NCBI GenBank assembly: GCA_035456105.1
Contig: DATIDV010000017.1
Coordinates: 558,001 to 622,000, forward strand
Origin: Viridibacterium sp035456105
GTDB taxonomy: Bacteria; Pseudomonadota; Gammaproteobacteria; Burkholderiales; Rhodocyclaceae
Direction of reading: 5' to 3'
DNA length: 64,000 nucleotides
Shown here piece after piece: positions 17,609 through 25,877 of the stretch. The notes beneath the pieces are model-generated. The model did no database searches. It was given only the letters and a program-made list of their open reading frames with translations, and was not told the DNA's origin. The position numbers were made by a program, and so were the translations under genes. Numbering within the stretch: the first letter of the stretch is position 1; every line of letters begins with the position of its first letter.

Positions 17609-18247
17609 ATGGGCAAGCGCATGCAATCCCCGGCGGAGGAATTCGCCAATAGCAGCAGCCACATACTTGGTCTGCTGGCGACGCTCGTTGCTGCGCCAGT
17701 GCTGGTTCTGGAGATGCTGGGGAGCGGCAGCGCCGCCAACGTGGTCGGCGTCAGCGTCTTCGCCGCATCGATGATCCTGCTGTATCTCTCATCCGCGCTG
17801 TATCACGGGGCGCCGCAAGGCGCGCGCAAGCACTTTTTCCACAAGCTCGACCACGCAGCGATTTACGTCCTCATCGCCGGCACCTACACGCCCTTCACCC
17901 TGGGCGTGCTCGGCGGCGCCTGGGGCTGGACTCTGTTCGGCCTGATCTGGACCCTGGCGGGCATCGGCCTCGTGCTCAAGGCCTTCAATGGCCTGTCGAA
18001 CCGTTATGTTTCGATCGGCCTGTACCTGCTGATGGGCTGGCTCATCGTCGTAGCGGCGAAGCCACTGATCGAAAAGGTGCCGACTGCGGGCCTGGTGTGG
18101 CTCGTCTGCGGCGGTCTGGCCTATACCGGCGGCGTGGTCTTCTACGCACTCAGCTCGCGCCTGCGCTTCGGCCACTTCATCTGGCATCTGTTTGTCATGG
18201 CCGGCACGGCCTGCCACTTCTTTGCTGTGCTCTGGTATTCGGCCTGA
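17609..18247 (+). CDS. Hemolysin III/TrhA family membrane protein (PAQR superfamily)
   Basis: 212 residues with seven predicted membrane spans. Conserved family residues are SALYHGAP in the second span, FHKLDHAAIYVLIAGTYTPF in the third, and FGHFIWHLFVMAGTACHFFAV near the C-terminus, whose His residues form the metal site of PAQR proteins. Despite the name, most family members are not hemolysins; a role in membrane lipid homeostasis is known for some (TrhA). The start ATG at 17609 is preceded by an AGCAGGAGCATCATC stretch. It ends back-to-back with ruvA. Confidence 0.85.
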   Translation: MGKRMQSPAEEFANSSSHILGLLATLVAAPVLVLEMLGSGSAANVVGVSVFAASMILLYLSSALYHGAPQGARKHFFHKLDHAAIYVLIAGTYTPFTLGVLGGAWGWTLFGLIWTLAGIGLVLKAFNGLSNRYVSIGLYLLMGWLIVVAAKPLIEKVPTAGLVWLVCGGLAYTGGVVFYALSSRLRFGHFIWHLFVMAGTACHFFAVLWYSA

Positions 18248-18258
18248 TCAGGCTTTTG
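18242..18258. terminator. Palindrome spanning the two convergent stop codons, with T-run
   Basis: The 12-base palindrome GCCTGATCAGGC contains the stop codons of both convergent genes (TGA of the membrane protein, TCA on the plus strand for ruvA) and is followed by TTTT on the plus strand. It has no unpaired loop of its own, so terminator strength is doubtful. Confidence 0.35.
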
Positions 18259-18835
18259 ACAGAAGCTTCAGCGCTGCGCGAATGCCTTCGGAAACGCTGA
18301 TGTCCGCCGGCAGGCTCTTCAACGCCAGCGCGGCTTCCTTCTCGTTGTAGCCGAGTGCCAGCAGCGCGTGCACGATGTCGCTCTGCGGATTCGCCGCCGC
18401 GGCGGCCGCGCTGTCCGCCACGCCCGGCAATGCCTTGGCGAGTTTGTCGCGCAGTTCCAGCAGCAGCCGCTCGGCCGTCTTCTTGCCGATGCCGGGAATC
18501 TTCGTCAGGCGCCCGGCTTCCTGCAGCGCCACAGCCTGCGCCAATTCGGACACCGAAAGGCCTGACAGGATGGCGAGTGCCGTGCGCGCACCGATACCGG
18601 AAATCTTCAGCAACTGGCGGAAGGCCATGCGTTCGTCGAGCGTGCCGAAGCCGAACAACACGTGCGCGTCCTCGCGCACCTGCAGATGCGTGTGCAGGCT
18701 GACCTTCTCGCCGTTGCCGGGCAGGTTGTAGAAGGTGCTCATCGGCACTTCGACGTCATAACCGACGCCATTCACGTCGAGCAGGATTTGCGGCGGATTC
18801 TTCTCGAGCAGGATGCCCGTCAAACGACCAATCAT
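18248..18835 (-). CDS. ruvA: Holliday junction branch migration protein RuvA
   Basis: 195 residues, normal length. N-terminal OB domain (MIGRLTGILLEKNPPQILLDVNGVGYDVEV), two helix-hairpin-helix motifs (LLKISGIGARTALAIL and LTKIPGIGKKTAERLLLEL), and a C-terminal domain that contacts RuvB. RuvA binds the four-way junction and works with the RuvB motor and RuvC nuclease; neither partner gene is adjacent here. Its start overlaps the upstream GST gene's stop by 4 bases (ATGA), so it is translated from that transcript. Confidence 0.97.
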   Translation of the reverse strand: MIGRLTGILLEKNPPQILLDVNGVGYDVEVPMSTFYNLPGNGEKVSLHTHLQVREDAHVLFGFGTLDERMAFRQLLKISGIGARTALAILSGLSVSELAQAVALQEAGRLTKIPGIGKKTAERLLLELRDKLAKALPGVADSAAAAAANPQSDIVHALLALGYNEKEAALALKSLPADISVSEGIRAALKLLSKA

Positions 18836-19452
18836 TGTTTATCTACCGGGTAGGCGATGAATTCGGGAAGCGTCTCGGCTCTTGCAGAGAACGCGGCGAG
18901 CGCAGGATAGCGCGCAGCGTCGCTGAGGCCGGGTTGCGCATATTGATTGAAGCGCCATGCAACCGCCAGCGTAATGTCGGCTTGCGTGAGCGTTGCGCCG
19001 AGCAACCAGGGCGAGGCTGCGGCCGCTAAGGGTTCGAGCAGGCCCCAGGCTTCTTCAAGCTGTGCGCGCACGCGAGCGAGCCAGGGTTCGTATTGCTTGT
19101 CCGTCGGACGCAGCGGCGTTTCGTAGAGGTGCTGGACCGTTTTCTCGCAGGCAATCAGCGTGATGCCGATGAGCTGCATGGCGCGCCGGCGCGCAGCCGG
19201 TTCGATCGGCATCAGGCGTTTGTCTGAGGCGGTCAGGGATTCGAGATAGTCGAGGATCAGGCCGCTGTCGTTGAGCACTTCACCATCATCGCAGACCAAC
19301 ACCGGCACCTTGAACAGCGGGCTGATGGTGCGGAACTGATCCATCTGCCGCAGGATGGAGATCGAGCGGTGCTCGAAATCCAGCCCTGTCATTGCTGCCG
19401 AGATGGCGACGCGACGGACGAAGGGTGAATCCAGCATGCCGACGATCTGCAT
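18832..19452 (-). CDS. Glutathione S-transferase family protein
   Basis: 206 residues with an N-terminal thioredoxin-like domain (MQIVGMLDSPFVRRVAISAAMTG; VPVLVCDDGEVLNDSGLILDYLE, where the Ser binds the gamma-glutamyl group) and an all-helical C-terminal domain. The family conjugates or exchanges glutathione on electrophiles; substrates are unknown. DSPFVRR puts a Ser-Pro near the catalytic position seen in zeta/theta-like bacterial GSTs. The stop overlaps the start of ruvA by 4 bases. Confidence 0.88.
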   Translation of the reverse strand: MQIVGMLDSPFVRRVAISAAMTGLDFEHRSISILRQMDQFRTISPLFKVPVLVCDDGEVLNDSGLILDYLESLTASDKRLMPIEPAARRRAMQLIGITLIACEKTVQHLYETPLRPTDKQYEPWLARVRAQLEEAWGLLEPLAAAASPWLLGATLTQADITLAVAWRFNQYAQPGLSDAARYPALAAFSARAETLPEFIAYPVDKQ

Positions 19453-19466
19453 GGTCGTTTCTCCTG

Positions 19467-20120
19467 TCAGGGGCTGACGTAAATCTCGATGCGTTCCTTG
19501 CCGCGCCCGACGTTCTTGCGCTTGAGGCTCAGCTGGCCAACTTCGCCGGTGCGCTTCAGATGCGTGCCGCCACAGGGCACGCGTGTCAGCCCGGCAACTT
19601 CCCAGTAGCGACGCTCGTTCGCCTCGTCGGAGAAGGCGCTGGTGATGAGCGTGTCGGCGTCGATGATGGTCTGCGCTTCAGTAGTGAGCTGCGGGAACAG
19701 CGGCGAGATATTTTCCGGCCAGTCGAAGTCGATGCGCGCCTTGTCCTGCGAGATGTGCGCGCCGATCTTCTCGACGATCTTGTCATCATTCGCCAGCGCT
19801 TTGCAGGTCAGCTCCAGCACCAGCTCGGCGGCGAAGTGCAAGCGCATCAGGCGGTAGCGGCGCGCCCAGTCGATCTCAATCTTCACAGCATCGTTCACGG
19901 CGAGGCCGTGCGTTGCGGGCAAGGTATAGAAGATCTCATGGGCGTCCTTGCGTGCCTGCAAGACAGCGAGTCCGGCAATCGTGCCCGCATCGCTTTCCTG
20001 ACCGCCGGACAACGCGTAGAAAATCGTCTCGGCGACAGTCACCACATCTCCATGGACGCTTGTGACGCGCGTGTCCAGCGTTGTGCGGTAGGGGTCGTCC
20101 CAGAAAACCTTGCGCGTCAT
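19467..20120 (-). CDS. Alanyl-tRNA editing protein, AlaX-like
   Basis: 217 residues related to the AlaRS/ThrRS second additional domain. It contains FYALSGGQESDAGTI, RLMRLHFAAELVLEL and VPCGGTHLKRTGEVG. The family hydrolyses mischarged Ser- or Gly-tRNA(Ala) in trans with a zinc ion bound by HxxxH and CxxxH. Here the first motif is H95-FAA-E99, with Glu in place of the second His, while CGGTH is intact. ATG at 20120 is chosen for length and for the start TRKVFWDDPYRTT; a longer frame overlaps the HAD gene. It is 7 bases after that gene, in the rng-HAD-alaX run. Confidence 0.82.
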   Translation of the reverse strand: MTRKVFWDDPYRTTLDTRVTSVHGDVVTVAETIFYALSGGQESDAGTIAGLAVLQARKDAHEIFYTLPATHGLAVNDAVKIEIDWARRYRLMRLHFAAELVLELTCKALANDDKIVEKIGAHISQDKARIDFDWPENISPLFPQLTTEAQTIIDADTLITSAFSDEANERRYWEVAGLTRVPCGGTHLKRTGEVGQLSLKRKNVGRGKERIEIYVSP

Positions 20121-20127
20121 GACGGAC

Positions 20128-20790
20128 TCAACCGATGGCGACGAGCACATCTTTCAGCGAAGAGACTGCGGGCACGCCAAGCATGCGGATGCCGGCATCG
20201 GGCCTCAACAGATCCGGCACCATCACCACCTGCATGTTGGCCGACGCAGCCGAGCGTACGCCCGCGTTCGAATCTTCGAGTGCCAGACAGCGCGATGCCT
20301 CGATGCCCAGCCGGCTCGCCGCCAGTTCGTAGATCTCCGGATGCGGCTTGCCGCGCAAGACTTCATCGCCACAGGCCAGCGCCTTGAAGTGCTGGATGAG
20401 GTGCGCGTGGTGCAGCTTCGCCTCGGCGCGCGTGCGGCGTGTCGAGGTCGCCACAGCACAGGGAATACGCAAGGCATCGAGGCGCATCAGCAAGTCGCGC
20501 GCAAAGGGTTTGACGGGAATGTCGCCCGCGATGATGGCCGCTTCATACAACTCGCCGAAGCGCCCGCGCAGAGCGGCGACGTCGTAGTTCGCGCCGAAGG
20601 CCTCAAGCAAGATGGCGTCCGAATCGCGCGAGTTGAGCCCGACCATCTTCAGCCCGACCGCTTCGTCCCACTTCAGGTCGAGCGAGCGCGCCGCTTCGGC
20701 GAAGAGCTTCAGCGCCACGCGCTCGCTGTCGAGCAGCAGACCGTCCATGTCGAAGATGACGGCTTCAGGTCGGGTCAGGTGTAGTTGCAT
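20128..20790 (-). CDS. HAD-superfamily phosphatase (beta-phosphoglucomutase-like)
   Basis: 220 residues. Motif I is VIFDMDGLLLDSE (nucleophile and acid/base Asp), motif II is AVATSTRR, motif III includes GKPHPEIYELAA, motif IV is ALEDSNAGVRSA. The helical cap of about 70 residues after motif I makes it a subclass I HAD, like phosphoglycolate or sugar-phosphate phosphatases and beta-phosphoglucomutase. The natural substrate cannot be told. It lies 15 bases downstream of the RNase G gene and just before the AlaX-like gene. Confidence 0.85.
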   Translation of the reverse strand: MQLHLTRPEAVIFDMDGLLLDSERVALKLFAEAARSLDLKWDEAVGLKMVGLNSRDSDAILLEAFGANYDVAALRGRFGELYEAAIIAGDIPVKPFARDLLMRLDALRIPCAVATSTRRTRAEAKLHHAHLIQHFKALACGDEVLRGKPHPEIYELAASRLGIEASRCLALEDSNAGVRSAASANMQVVMVPDLLRPDAGIRMLGVPAVSSLKDVLVAIG

Positions 20791-20805
20791 GGCGATGGGC
20801 TCGTA

Positions 20806-22260
20806 TTAAAGCAGGACAATGTCGAACTGTTCCTGCGTGTAGCTCGACTCAGCGTGCAGCGAGATTGCGCGGCCGATGAATTCCTGCAGCATGGCGATGG
20901 CCTGCGACTCTTCGTCAAGGAACAGGTCGATCACCGCGGGCGAGGCGAGGATGCGGAACTCCTTGGCCGAGAACTGACGCGCTTCGCGAACGAGTTCGCG
21001 CAGCACCTCGTAGGCCACGGTGCGCACCGTTTTCACTTCGCCGCGGCCGCTGCAGGTCGGGCAGGGTTCGCAGAGGATGTGCGCCAGCGATTCGCGCGTG
21101 CGCTTGCGCGTCATCTCGACGAGGCCCAGCGAGGTGAAATTGCCGACCGAGACCTTGGTGTGGTCGCGCTCGAGCGCCTTGTGCAGTTCGCTGAGTACGG
21201 CGATGCGATGCTCGTCGCTCTCCATGTCGATGAAGTCGAGCAGGATGATGCCGCCGAGGTTGCGCAGGCGCAGCTGGCGGGCGATGGCTTGCGCGGCTTC
21301 AAGATTGGTCTTGAAGATGGTGTCATCGAAGGTGCGCGCGCCGACGAAGCCACCGGTGTTGACGTCGATCGTCGTCAGCGCTTCGGTTTGGTCGATGATC
21401 AGGTAGCCGCCACTCTTCAGGTCGACGCGGCGCGCCAGCGCCTTCTGGATTTCGTCTTCGACATTGAACAGGTCGAACAGCGGCCGCTCGCCTTGGTAGT
21501 GGTCGAGCAGATGCGCCACGCGCGGCATGTATTCGTGACTGAACGCGGAGAGTTTCTGGAAATTCTCGCGCGAGTCGATCACCACGCGAGTGGTTTCCGC
21601 ATTGACCAGATCGCGCAGCACGCGTTGCGACAGCGTGAGGTCGTGATAGAGCGCAACCGGTGGCGCGGCGGAAATCTTGCGTTGCTGTATCTCGGCCCAC
21701 AGCTTGCGCAGGTAGGCGATGTCGGCCGTGAGCTCGTCATCGCTGGCCTGCTCGGCCTGGGTACGTACGATGAAGCCGCCCTTCTCGTCTGCCGGGATCA
21801 GGCGTTGCAGGCGCGCGCGCAGGGCGTCACGGTCCGTTTCGCTTTCAATGCGTTGCGATATGCCGATGTGATGATCCTGTGGCAGATACACGAGCAGTCG
21901 ACCGGCCAGCGATAGTTGCGTCGACAGACGCGCGCCCTTGGTGCCGATCGGGTCCTTGAGCACCTGCACGGTCATGCTCTGGCCTTCGTGCAGGAGGCGC
22001 TCGATCGGCCGCTGCGTTTCACCGTGCTGGCGGTCCAGCCAGATATCAGCGACGTGCAGGAAGGCGGTGCGCTCGAGGCCGATTTCGAGGAAGGCCGACT
22101 GCATGCCGGGCAGCACGCGCACCACGCGGCCCTGGTAGATATTGCCGACGATGCCGCGCGAATGCTCGCGCTCGATGTGCAGCTCCTGCACCTGACCATT
22201 AAACATCTGTGCGACCCGCGTTTCCTGCGGGGTGAAATTGATGAGGTATTCCTCGCTCAT
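20806..22260 (-). CDS. rng: Ribonuclease G
   Basis: 484 residues, the usual RNase G length. An N-terminal S1 RNA-binding domain (ISRGIVGNIYQGRVVRV-type region), the RNase H-like/DNase I-like catalytic core with TTIDVNTGGFVG and ILLDFIDM carrying the magnesium-binding Asp residues, and the zinc-link CEPCPTCSGRG that holds the dimer. It makes single-strand cuts in 16S rRNA 5' precursor and some mRNAs. ATG at 22260 gives the standard start SEEYLINFTPQETRVA. The more upstream frame to 22398 is unsupported. First gene of the rng-HAD-alaX group. Confidence 0.95.
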   Translation of the reverse strand: MSEEYLINFTPQETRVAQMFNGQVQELHIEREHSRGIVGNIYQGRVVRVLPGMQSAFLEIGLERTAFLHVADIWLDRQHGETQRPIERLLHEGQSMTVQVLKDPIGTKGARLSTQLSLAGRLLVYLPQDHHIGISQRIESETDRDALRARLQRLIPADEKGGFIVRTQAEQASDDELTADIAYLRKLWAEIQQRKISAAPPVALYHDLTLSQRVLRDLVNAETTRVVIDSRENFQKLSAFSHEYMPRVAHLLDHYQGERPLFDLFNVEDEIQKALARRVDLKSGGYLIIDQTEALTTIDVNTGGFVGARTFDDTIFKTNLEAAQAIARQLRLRNLGGIILLDFIDMESDEHRIAVLSELHKALERDHTKVSVGNFTSLGLVEMTRKRTRESLAHILCEPCPTCSGRGEVKTVRTVAYEVLRELVREARQFSAKEFRILASPAVIDLFLDEESQAIAMLQEFIGRAISLHAESSYTQEQFDIVLL

Positions 22261-22412
22261 GACGGGTTTCCGGGAAATGGGGTGAATAGGGGTTGAATGG
22301 CGTCGTTGCGAGGATTCTACCGGGATGCCGTGCAAACAGTCGGCACGCGAGGGAAAGCCCTGAGAATGAGACGCGGCGCGGATCAGCCACCAAGCCACGT
22401 TATCATCGGGGG

Positions 22413-23594
22413 ATGCTTGAACAATTTGACGTGGTGGTAATCGGTGCAGGCGCAGCGGGCATGATGGCTGCTGCCGTCGCGGGCCAGCGTGGCCGCAAGG
22501 TGGTGTTGATCGATCACGCGGAGAAACTCGCCGAGAAGATCCGCATCTCCGGCGGCGGGCGCTGCAACTTCACCAATGTCGGCACCGGCCCGGCGAACTT
22601 CCTCTCCGACAATCCACACTTCTGCCGCTCGGCGCTATCGCGCTACACGCCGCAGGACTTCATCAAGCTCGTCGAACGCTACGACATACCCTGGCACGAG
22701 AAGCACAAGGGTCAGCTGTTCTGCGATGACAGCGCGCAACGCATCATCGAGCTGCTGGTGGGCGAATGCGAACTGGGCAATGTGAGCTGGCGCCAGCCCT
22801 GCAAGGTGACGGATGTTCGCCGCGAGGACGAACGCTGGTTGCTGGCGACAACAGAGGGCGCAGTGTCTGCGGAATCAGTCGTGATCGCCACCGGCGGTCT
22901 GTCGATTCCCAAGATCGGCGCCACCGATTTCGGCCATCGCATTGCGAAGCAGTTCGACATCCCGCTGATTGCGCCGCGTCCGGCGCTGGTGCCGCTGACT
23001 TTCGACCCGAACGCCTGGGCCCCGTTTGCCGAGTTGGCCGGTGTATCGCTGGAAGTCGAAGTGAGTTGTGCCGAAGGTCGTTTCCGCGAAGACCTGCTAT
23101 TCACCCATCGCGGCCTGTCCGGCCCCGCCATCCTGCAGATCTCATCCTTCTGGCAGCCGGGCGATACGCTCACGATTGATCTTGTGCCGGACCAACGCCT
23201 CGACGAAACCCTCATCGCCGCCAAGCATGGCAACAAGCAGCATGTTGCCAACGTCCTGTCGCAATGGATGCCGAGCCGCCTTGCTGCGGCGTGGGCCGAA
23301 CGTCATGGCCTCAGCGGCAAGCCGCTCGCCGACTGTGCCGATAAAGCCCTGCGCGAACTGGCGCGTGCCACGCACGCCTGGCAACTCAAGCCAGCGGGCT
23401 CCGAAGGCTATCGCAAGGCCGAGGTCACGCGTGGCGGCGTCGACACGCGCGCGCTCGACCAGAAAACCATGATGGTGAAGAATCAGCCAGGCCTGTACTT
23501 CATTGGCGAGGTGATGGATGTCACAGGCTGGCTGGGCGGCTATAACTTCCAGTGGGCCTGGGCGAGTGGCTATGCTGCGGGCATGGCCGCCTGA
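22413..23594 (+). CDS. HI0933/BaiN-type NAD(P)/FAD-dependent oxidoreductase
   Basis: 393 residues. The N-terminal FAD-binding motif is VVVIGAGAAGMMAAAVAGQRG and the family signature is ISGGGRCNFTNV. The C-terminal half ends GEVMDVTGWLGGYNFQWAWASG, which closes the FAD site. The family (HI0933, YhiN, BaiN) is widespread and largely uncharacterised; BaiN acts in bile-acid reduction in gut clostridia, which is not implied here. ATG at 22413 after GGGGG is the best start. It is divergent from rng and lies 43 bases upstream of glpK. Confidence 0.88.
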   Translation: MLEQFDVVVIGAGAAGMMAAAVAGQRGRKVVLIDHAEKLAEKIRISGGGRCNFTNVGTGPANFLSDNPHFCRSALSRYTPQDFIKLVERYDIPWHEKHKGQLFCDDSAQRIIELLVGECELGNVSWRQPCKVTDVRREDERWLLATTEGAVSAESVVIATGGLSIPKIGATDFGHRIAKQFDIPLIAPRPALVPLTFDPNAWAPFAELAGVSLEVEVSCAEGRFREDLLFTHRGLSGPAILQISSFWQPGDTLTIDLVPDQRLDETLIAAKHGNKQHVANVLSQWMPSRLAAAWAERHGLSGKPLADCADKALRELARATHAWQLKPAGSEGYRKAEVTRGGVDTRALDQKTMMVKNQPGLYFIGEVMDVTGWLGGYNFQWAWASGYAAGMAA

Positions 23595-23637
23595 GGCTTG
23601 CTGAATCGCAGAAGGCAGACACAATGCGGAGACAGAC

Positions 23638-25116
23638 ATGAGCTTCCTGCTTGCGCTTGACCAGGGTACGACCAGCTCCCGCGCCATCGTCTTCGACGCG
23701 CAATGCCGCATCATTGCCGTGGCACAGCGCGAGCTGCCGCAGATCTATCCGCAGCCGGGCTGGGTCGAGCACGACCCGCTGGAGATCTGGAATGGCCTGC
23801 TGGCGACGGTGTACGAAGTGCTCGCCAAAGCAGGCATTGCGGCGCAGGACATCGCCGCCATCGGCATCACCAATCAGCGCGAGACGACGCTGCTATGGGA
23901 TCGCAAGACGGGCGAGCCGCTGGCCAATGCCATCGTCTGGCAGGACCGGCGCACCACACCGTTATGCGCGCAATTGCGCGAGGCGGGCCACGAGGCTCTG
24001 TTCCGTGAGCACACCGGGTTGCTGCTCGATCCGTATTTCTCTGCCACCAAATTGCGCTGGTTGCTCGATACGATTCCCGGCGCGCAGGCGCGTGCCGAGG
24101 CAGGCGAACTGGCCTTCGGCACGGTTGATAGCTGGCTGGTATGGCAGCTCACCGGCGGCCGCCTGCATGTCAGCGATGTGACGAACGCATCACGCACCCT
24201 GCTCTACAACATCCACACCAGCGCATGGGATGACGACCTGCTCGCGCTGTTGCGCATCCCGCGTGCGCTATTGCCACGCGTATGCAATTCGAGTGAGCTG
24301 CTGGGCGAGACCGATGCGGCGCTGTTTGGCGCAGCGATCAGGATTGCAGGCATAGCCGGGGATCAGCAGGCAGCGCTGTTCGGGCAGGTCTGCGTGGCGC
24401 CAGGCATGGCCAAGAACACTTATGGCACGGGGTGTTTTGCGCTGTCACATACGGGCGGCGTGGCATGCCGCTCGACAAATGGCCTGATCACCACGCGCGC
24501 CGCACAACTGCAGGGTGCTGCAGCGAGCTACGCACAGGAAGGCAGCGTGTTCGTCGGCGGTGCTGTCGTGCAATGGCTGCGCGATGGGCTAGGCGCGATC
24601 CGCAGCGCTGGCGAGGTCGAGGCGCTCGCCTCTTCCGTTCCGGATGCAGGTGGGGTGAGCTTCATCCCCGCATTTTCTGGTCTTGGCGCGCCCTACTGGA
24701 ATCCCGAAGCGCGCGCGGCCATCGTCGGCCTTACGCGTGGCAGCACCGTGGCGCACATCGCGCGTGCGGCGCTCGAGGCCATCGCTTTCCAGTCCGCCGA
24801 ACTCATCGAAGCCATGCAGGCCGACAGCGCACAGCCACTCGGCGAGTTGCGTGTCGACGGCGGTGCCAGCGCCAACAATCTATTGATGCAAATGCAGGCC
24901 GATCTGCTCGGCGTGCCGGTGGTGCGCCCGCTCGTGCAGGAGACGACGGCGCTTGGCGCGGCCTGCCTGGCAGGGCTGGCCGTGGGGGTGTGGCGCGATG
25001 CGGACCAGCTTGCCGCACTATGGCAGCGCGAGCGTGTTTTTGAACCCGCAATGGCGCGCGACGCGGCGACTGAGCGCCTGCATGACTGGCGTGCCGCGGT
25101 GCGCCGCGTGCTCTAG
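23638..25116 (+). CDS. glpK: Glycerol kinase
   Basis: 492 residues, FGGY family. The phosphate-binding LALDQGTTSSRAIVFD, IGITNQRETTLLWD, and the ATPase motifs IAGDQQAALFGQ and KNTYGTGCF identify glycerol kinase, which makes glycerol-3-phosphate from glycerol and ATP. Full length with all motifs. It follows the BaiN-like gene at short distance and ends at a strong bidirectional terminator. No glpF or glpD neighbour is in the window. Confidence 0.96.
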   Translation: MSFLLALDQGTTSSRAIVFDAQCRIIAVAQRELPQIYPQPGWVEHDPLEIWNGLLATVYEVLAKAGIAAQDIAAIGITNQRETTLLWDRKTGEPLANAIVWQDRRTTPLCAQLREAGHEALFREHTGLLLDPYFSATKLRWLLDTIPGAQARAEAGELAFGTVDSWLVWQLTGGRLHVSDVTNASRTLLYNIHTSAWDDDLLALLRIPRALLPRVCNSSELLGETDAALFGAAIRIAGIAGDQQAALFGQVCVAPGMAKNTYGTGCFALSHTGGVACRSTNGLITTRAAQLQGAAASYAQEGSVFVGGAVVQWLRDGLGAIRSAGEVEALASSVPDAGGVSFIPAFSGLGAPYWNPEARAAIVGLTRGSTVAHIARAALEAIAFQSAELIEAMQADSAQPLGELRVDGGASANNLLMQMQADLLGVPVVRPLVQETTALGAACLAGLAVGVWRDADQLAALWQRERVFEPAMARDAATERLHDWRAAVRRVL

Positions 25117-25130
25117 ATGGCGTGTCAAAA

Positions 25131-25164
25131 ACAAAGGCCCGTACGATTTGTACGGGCCTTGTTT
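25131..25164. terminator. Bidirectional intrinsic terminator between glpK and the cytochrome gene
   Basis: Perfect 11-base stem, AAGGCCCGTAC and GTACGGGCCTT, with a 5-base loop, preceded by an A-rich run and followed by GTTT. It lies between convergent genes and would serve both. Confidence 0.85.
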
Positions 25165-25186
25165 CATGAGCCGTGCTGCGAAGGGA

Positions 25187-25606
25187 CTACTTCGATTGCG
25201 CGATGATGAAATCCACAACAGCCTTGATGTCATCATCCGATAGCGAAGGGTTGCCACCCTTGGCAGGCATGGCGTTCTTGCCACCCAGCGCGCTCTTGTA
25301 GAGCGTGTCCTTGCCTTGGGCAATGCGGGCACTCCAGGCGCCCTTGTCGCCAAGTTTCGGCGCACCGGCCGCGCCGGTCATGTGACAAGCGGAACACACC
25401 GTATCGAACACGTGCTTGGCGTCGACCTTGCCACCAGGCGCTGCAGCGCCTGCCGGTGCGGCACCGGCCAGTTCAACCTTCGCCACCGGCGCAATCAGTG
25501 CTGCCGTTTCTTCCTTCGAAACTTCTTCCTTCTTGCTGCAGGCGACCAGCATGCTTGTCGCAATGACGAGCGCTACGGGCAGGGCCAGACGCGTGATCCG
25601 GTTCAT
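25187..25606 (-). CDS. Lipoprotein cytochrome c (c5-type)
   Basis: 139 residues. N-terminal lipoprotein signal with lipobox LVAC followed by SKKEE, a 40-residue Ala/Pro-rich linker, then a class I cytochrome c domain with haem attachment CSACH and a distal Met in AMPAKGG. It would be a membrane-anchored periplasmic electron carrier of the cytochrome c5 type. Its redox partners are not in the window. ATG at 25606 starts the signal peptide. Confidence 0.9.
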   Translation of the reverse strand: MNRITRLALPVALVIATSMLVACSKKEEVSKEETAALIAPVAKVELAGAAPAGAAAPGGKVDAKHVFDTVCSACHMTGAAGAPKLGDKGAWSARIAQGKDTLYKSALGGKNAMPAKGGNPSLSDDDIKAVVDFIIAQSK

Positions 25607-25800
25607 GGAGTTCTCTCTGTGACGGTGCGGGGAAAAGCGGCGATTATAGCGGGAAGGCTTCCCGCATGGACGCCGCAGCGGGCAAAGGCTATCATCCGCG
25701 CCTGTGCGTCTGTTGCCTGCGCTGTCTTCCGCCAGACGAGGCGGTCATCGTGACGATGCGCTGCAATATCAATGCTCCTCGCCACGCAATGTGGCCCAAC

Positions 25801-25877
25801 GCACCCGTAGCTCAGCTGGATAGAGTACTGCCCTCCGAAGGCAGGGGTCACACGTTCGAATCGTGTCGGGTGCGCCA
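25801..25877 (+). tRNA. tRNA-Arg, anticodon CCG
   Basis: Complete cloverleaf of 77 bases with encoded CCA: acceptor stem GCACCCG/CGGGTGC, D-arm with AGCTCAGCTGGATAGAGT, anticodon stem CTGCC/GGCAG with loop CTCCGAA (anticodon CCG at 25835-25837), and T-loop GTTCGAATC. No integrase or duplicated 3' end is seen downstream, so it does not look used as an attachment site here. Confidence 0.97.
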
